From assembly GCA_030612945.1 (NCBI GenBank), contig JAUWMY010000219.1:1-5358 (forward strand): a stretch of DNA of 5,358 nt. Reading direction: 5' to 3'. Under the pieces are notes generated by a model that saw only the letters and a program-made list of their open reading frames with translations, did no database searches and had not been told where the DNA came from. The position numbers were made by a program, and so were the translations under genes. This document shows positions 5,196 through 5,358 of this stretch, one piece after another. The stretch's first letter is position 1, and the number at the start of each line of letters is the position of its first letter. Source of the DNA: Desulfobacteraceae bacterium. GTDB lineage: Bacteria > Desulfobacterota > DSM-4660 > Desulfatiglandales > Desulfatiglandaceae.

Positions 5196-5358
5196 TTAAG
5201 AATTCCTTTTATCATGCACGATAATCTTATTGCCGATCATTAATTCGATTTTATCTATGAGTTCCTTGCAGGGCAGTACTTTGAAACGATCGTGCGCGGC
5301 AATGACGATTTCCTTTCCATTGTTTGTATTCATTTTGAAGAGAAGGCTGCATTCACCG
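5196..5358 (-). CDS. Hypothetical protein, C-terminal end on the minus strand (probably truncated by window edge)
   Basis: On the minus strand the frame is open from the right edge to a TAA at 5198-5196, giving 53 residues: GECSLLFK, then MNTNNGKEIVIAAHDRF, then KVLPCKELIDKIELMIG and NKIIVHDKRNS. The composition looks like real protein, with alternating hydrophobic strands (EIVIAA, KIIVHD) and an amphipathic helix (CKELIDKIELMI). Two readings are possible. It may be the end of a longer gene that starts beyond 5358. Or it may be a complete 45-residue protein from the ATG at 5333-5331, but no Shine-Dalgarno precedes that ATG, which favours truncation. It converges on the 74-aa gene. No family is recognised and no function is proposed. 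Confidence 0.6.
   Translation of the reverse strand, partial: GECSLLFKMNTNNGKEIVIAAHDRFKVLPCKELIDKIELMIGNKIIVHDKRNS

Overview
The window looks like chromosomal DNA from an anaerobic bacterium, most plausibly a Desulfobacterota-type (deltaproteobacterial) sulfate reducer or syntroph. The basis is a ferredoxin-dependent indolepyruvate oxidoreductase (iorA-iorB), a TrpB2-type tryptophan synthase beta chain, a MocA-like nucleotidyltransferase, short hypotheticals and a sigma-54 promoter. The lineage is an inference from gene content and protein style, not from a marker gene.

Layout. (1) 1-467: the C-terminal third of a TrpB2 protein, cut by the left edge. (2) 468-628: a GC-rich non-coding gap with nested inverted repeats, either a structured RNA leader or a dispersed repeat. 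(3) 629-4002: four same-strand genes packed tightly: a 93-aa four-cysteine protein whose stop overlaps the iorA start (ATGA), iorA, iorB (23-nt gap), and a MocA/MobA-like nucleotidyltransferase (22-nt gap). They look like one transcription unit. (4) 4003-4148: an AT-rich gap with inverted and direct repeats. (5) 4149-4541: a 130-aa hypothetical with a basic tail, followed at once by a terminator-like hairpin. (6) 4542-4804: an intergenic region carrying a near-perfect sigma-54 (-24/-12) promoter at 4726-4741. (7) 4805-5097: a probable 23-residue peptide gene overlapping by ATGA the start of a 74-aa acidic hypothetical; both lie downstream of the sigma-54 site. (8) 5196-5358, minus strand: the C-terminal end of a convergent small or truncated gene, separated from the 74-aa gene by a short hairpin-bearing gap.

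How the genes fit together. TrpB2 makes tryptophan from indole and serine. IorAB interconverts arylpyruvates (indolepyruvate, phenylpyruvate) and arylacetyl-CoA with ferredoxin as electron carrier. Side by side they suggest an aromatic amino acid module: tryptophan/indole salvage plus oxidative use, or reductive synthesis, of aryl 2-oxoacids. The small four-cysteine protein is translationally coupled to iorA, which suggests a job linked to this iron-sulfur enzyme, but its function is unknown. The MocA-like enzyme points to a molybdenum hydroxylase elsewhere in the genome. The sigma-54 peptide/74-aa unit appears to be separately controlled.

I see no CRISPR array, insertion sequence, tRNA or rRNA gene here. 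The most unusual items are the sigma-54-driven small-protein unit, the structured gap at 494-600, and the iorA-coupled cysteine protein.
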